From: Acinetobacter sp. NIPH 298
Lineage (GTDB): Bacteria > Pseudomonadota > Gammaproteobacteria > Pseudomonadales > Moraxellaceae
Assembly (NCBI RefSeq): GCF_000369505.1
Contig: NZ_KB850055.1
Coordinates: 1-64,000, forward strand
Length of the DNA stretch: 64,000 bases
Direction of reading: 5' to 3'
Position 1 is the first letter of the stretch. Each line of letters opens with the position of its first letter. Both the position numbers and the translations under genes were made by a program. This document shows positions 61,166-64,000 of the stretch, piece after piece. The notes under the pieces were generated by a model, which did no database searches, was not told the origin of the DNA, and worked only from the letters and a program-made list of their open reading frames with translations.

Positions 61166-63067
61166 TTAAATACTCAACTTGGTCAAATTACGGCGTTTGC
61201 CATAAATGAGTTGCACAATTGCACGTGTGACTGTAATCGCAGTAAACATCGAACAAATAATACCGATCATCAACGTGACAGCGAAGCCTTTGATCGGACC
61301 CGTACCAATAGCGAATAAGATAAATGCAACAAGGAAAGTGGTTAAGTTGGAGTCAAGAATTGTGTTATAGGCACGATCATAGCCCGCCACAATGGCTTGT
61401 TTTGGTGAAGCACCCCAACGAATTTCCTCTCGTATACGCTCACAAATCAGAACGTTGGCATCGACCGCCATACCAATGGTAATGACGATACCTGCAATCC
61501 CTGGAAGGGTAAGAGATGCACCTAACCATGACATTACGGTCAAAATCATCGCCAAGTTAAACACAAGTGCAAAGTTTGCGATGAAACCAAATAGACGGAA
61601 GAAAACCACCATCCAAATTGCGACTAAGATAAAGCCGATAATGGTCGACTGAACCCCTTTCTCAATATTCTCTTTACCGAGACTAGGACCAACCACACGC
61701 TCTTCAACGAAATACATCGGTGCAGCCAAAGCACCTGCACGGAGCATAAGCGCAAGTTCAGCCGCTTCTTGTGGTGAATCTAAGCCCGTAATACGGAATT
61801 GTGAACCTAGAACAGCTTGAACCGTTGCCGCATTGATGACCACAGATTCGGTATATGGTGTGCGTACCTCAGTTTGTGCACCAGTCTCAGGATCGGTGAC
61901 ATAACTGATTCGTTGTTTATTTTCAATAAACAAAACCGCCATACGTTTACCAACAGCATTACGTGTGCCGTCAGCCATGAGTTTGCCGCCAGCGCTATCC
62001 AAGGTAATATTTACCTCTGCGCCGCCAGAATCTTGGCTAAAGCCCGAACTTGCATTTTGAACGCGTTCGCCAGTCAAAATACGACTACGATTGAGCAATA
62101 ATTGACGACCACTATCCATTGATTCAAAAGCAAACACTTCTGTTCCAGGAGGAACAGGTTGCCCATTATATTGACGCGTATAAGGATCAATATATTGATC
62201 ATTGCTATCGGCAACTAAGCGGAATTCTAAGTTCGCAGTACGACCTAAAACACGCTTTGCTTCAGCAGTATCCTGTATCCCTGGTAACTCCACCACGATA
62301 CGATTGCTGCCTTGGGTTTGTACCAATGCCTCAGCAACACCCAATTCATTAATACGGTTACGTAAGGTGGTTAAGTTTTGGTTCACTGCATAAGATTGAA
62401 TTTCTTGACGACGTGCATCAGTGTAGCTCAGTCTTAAGGTTGCACCTGTTGCGGTAGCAACTGGCTGCTGCGTAAACTCGTTACCGTTACGACGTAAGAA
62501 ATCAGCCGCAGCTTCTCGGTCTGCATTCTCTGCAAACTGGACGGTAATGGTGTTGTTACTTAAAGCGAGATTATTGAATTTAATTTTATTGTCACGAAAT
62601 TGACGACGCAAATCAGTCGCAGATGTTTCCATACGCTGACTAATCGCTTTATCCATGTCGACTTCGAGCAAGAAATGTACACCACCACGTAAGTCTAAGC
62701 CGAGTTTCATCGGTTTAGCCCCAATCTTTTGCAACCATTCTGGTGTTGTTGGCGCAAGATTGAGTGCAATCACGTAGTCTTCGCCTAAATCACGGCTCAG
62801 AATCGCTTTCGCCTTCAGCTGTTCTTCTGATGAGTCTAAACGTAATAAAGCTGCATTATTAGAGAAACTATTATCGTGACTGCTAATATTGGCAGTTTTT
62901 AAAATCTGCTCAGCTTTTTGCACGACACTCTGATCAATCTGAGTACCTGCTTTTGCGCCCGAAATTTGGACAGCAGGTTCATCAGGATACAGACTAGGAA
63001 GTGCATATAACGTACTGATCACAAATACCACAATGATCAGTAAATATTTCCATGCAGGGTAACGCAT
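61166..63067 (-). CDS. secD: Protein translocase subunit SecD
   Basis: SecD, 633 residues. LGLDLRGGVHFLLEVD (about 122-137), periplasmic P1 with RIVVELPGIQDTAEAKRVLG, and the C-terminal helices with IAGIVITIGMAVDANVLICE (membrane Asp) and GYDRAYNTILDSNLTTFL. Full length. Transcribed before secF and after yajC. Confidence 0.97.
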   Translation of the reverse strand: MRYPAWKYLLIIVVFVISTLYALPSLYPDEPAVQISGAKAGTQIDQSVVQKAEQILKTANISSHDNSFSNNAALLRLDSSEEQLKAKAILSRDLGEDYVIALNLAPTTPEWLQKIGAKPMKLGLDLRGGVHFLLEVDMDKAISQRMETSATDLRRQFRDNKIKFNNLALSNNTITVQFAENADREAAADFLRRNGNEFTQQPVATATGATLRLSYTDARRQEIQSYAVNQNLTTLRNRINELGVAEALVQTQGSNRIVVELPGIQDTAEAKRVLGRTANLEFRLVADSNDQYIDPYTRQYNGQPVPPGTEVFAFESMDSGRQLLLNRSRILTGERVQNASSGFSQDSGGAEVNITLDSAGGKLMADGTRNAVGKRMAVLFIENKQRISYVTDPETGAQTEVRTPYTESVVINAATVQAVLGSQFRITGLDSPQEAAELALMLRAGALAAPMYFVEERVVGPSLGKENIEKGVQSTIIGFILVAIWMVVFFRLFGFIANFALVFNLAMILTVMSWLGASLTLPGIAGIVITIGMAVDANVLICERIREEIRWGASPKQAIVAGYDRAYNTILDSNLTTFLVAFILFAIGTGPIKGFAVTLMIGIICSMFTAITVTRAIVQLIYGKRRNLTKLSI

Positions 63068-63118
63068 TCGCTTTCTTCTTAAATGAAAAAGTCGTGCTGA
63101 GGCACGACTATTTTATGA

Positions 63119-63448
63119 TTAAAGGTTATTGAGTGTGCCTTCAGGTAACACTGAAATAACGCTTGCACGTTGAATTTTAACTTCTACACCACGGCTCAGT
63201 TCAACGGTTGCAAAGTCACCATCTAAGCGAATGATTTTGCCCATTAAGCCGCCAGCAAATACGATTTCACTGCCAACACCAAGACTATCAACCAAGCTAC
63301 GATGCTCTTTGGCACGTTTTGCTTGAGGACGCCAGATTAAGAAATAAAAGATCGCAACAAATACAGCGATCATCAATATGTTAGCCATCAAGCTTGGTCC
63401 TTGTTGAGCAGCCTCAGCAGCGTGGGCAGTAGAAATGAAAAAGCTCAT
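63119..63448 (-). CDS. yajC: Preprotein translocase subunit YajC
   Basis: YajC, 109 residues: one membrane helix (ILMIAVFVAIFYFLIWRPQ) followed by AKRAKEHRSLVDSLGVGSEIVFAGGLMGKI and a small cytoplasmic domain. It has an N-terminal stretch (SFFISTAHAAEAAQ) that looks like a signal peptide, usual for this family. Upstream of secD as in most gammaproteobacteria. Confidence 0.96.
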   Translation of the reverse strand: MSFFISTAHAAEAAQQGPSLMANILMIAVFVAIFYFLIWRPQAKRAKEHRSLVDSLGVGSEIVFAGGLMGKIIRLDGDFATVELSRGVEVKIQRASVISVLPEGTLNNL

Positions 63449-63548
63449 TTTGATTTCCTAAAGTTTAAAAAGGTCAAAAAATTGACAATAAGTTCCAATT
63501 CGTTTTGCAATGTACCTTGTCTTGGCTTTGCGTGCAAATCCAGATGAA

Positions 63549-64000
<452 letters not shown>

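Overview
The window is a chromosomal segment of an Acinetobacter-like gammaproteobacterium (Moraxellaceae). The basis is the AT-rich coding style, Acinetobacter-type 23S and 5S rRNA sequences, the rplM-rpsI-sspA-sspB and pilF-rodZ-ispG-hisS-yfgM-bamB-der gene orders, an atu-type terpenoid cluster and an aryl-polyene cluster. Assignment to genus is inference; the 16S gene lies outside the window.

Layout. (1) 1-3750: 3' half of an rRNA operon (tRNA-Ala(UGC), 23S, 5S, terminator). (2) 3783-4797: two small conserved genes of unknown function. (3) 4964-17704: catabolism of acyclic terpenoids or other methyl-branched acids. It holds two tandem acyl-CoA dehydrogenases, a TetR repressor (atuR) and the divergent operon atuA-B-C-D-E-F (geranyl-CoA carboxylase system). 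Three copies of an inverted repeat AAGC-N4-GCTT, one before the dehydrogenase pair and two between atuR and atuA, tie the two blocks into one regulon. A decayed GNAT acetyltransferase gene lies behind atuR. (4) 17737-20621: a helical protein, then a secreted sphingomyelinase-type phosphodiesterase followed by a divergent lipase-chaperone-like protein. (5) 20976-23449: a small-GTPase/Roadblock module that resembles an actinobacterial conservon without its kinase. (6) 23837-26569: rplM-rpsI and sspA-sspB plus a tail-anchored protein, all on the minus strand. (7) 26835-33116: pdxA, rsmA, apaH, a glycosyltransferase-PAP2 phosphatase pair behind what looks like a tandem Pho box, iscX and ndk. (8) 33238-41960: rlmN-pilF-rodZ-ispG-hisS-yfgM-bamB, then der. 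(9) 42224-60080: an 18-kb aryl-polyene (APE) biosynthesis and export operon with ketosynthases, two ACPs, an adenylating enzyme fused to a dehydratase, ammonia lyase, thioesterase, acyltransferases, glycosyltransferase, LolA-like protein, MMPL exporter and phosphopantetheinyl transferase. (10) 60187-64000: secF, secD, yajC and the 3' part of tgt on the minus strand.

Most promising for follow-up: the conservon-like GTPase module; the phosphodiesterase paired with a chaperone that lacks the lipase-chaperone signature; the Pho-box-driven glycosyltransferase/phosphatase pair (probable membrane-lipid remodelling); the three-site AtuR regulon; and repeat sequences that have entered the APE operon, one of them inside the N-terminus of the LolA-like gene. 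No phage, CRISPR array or intact insertion sequence was seen.
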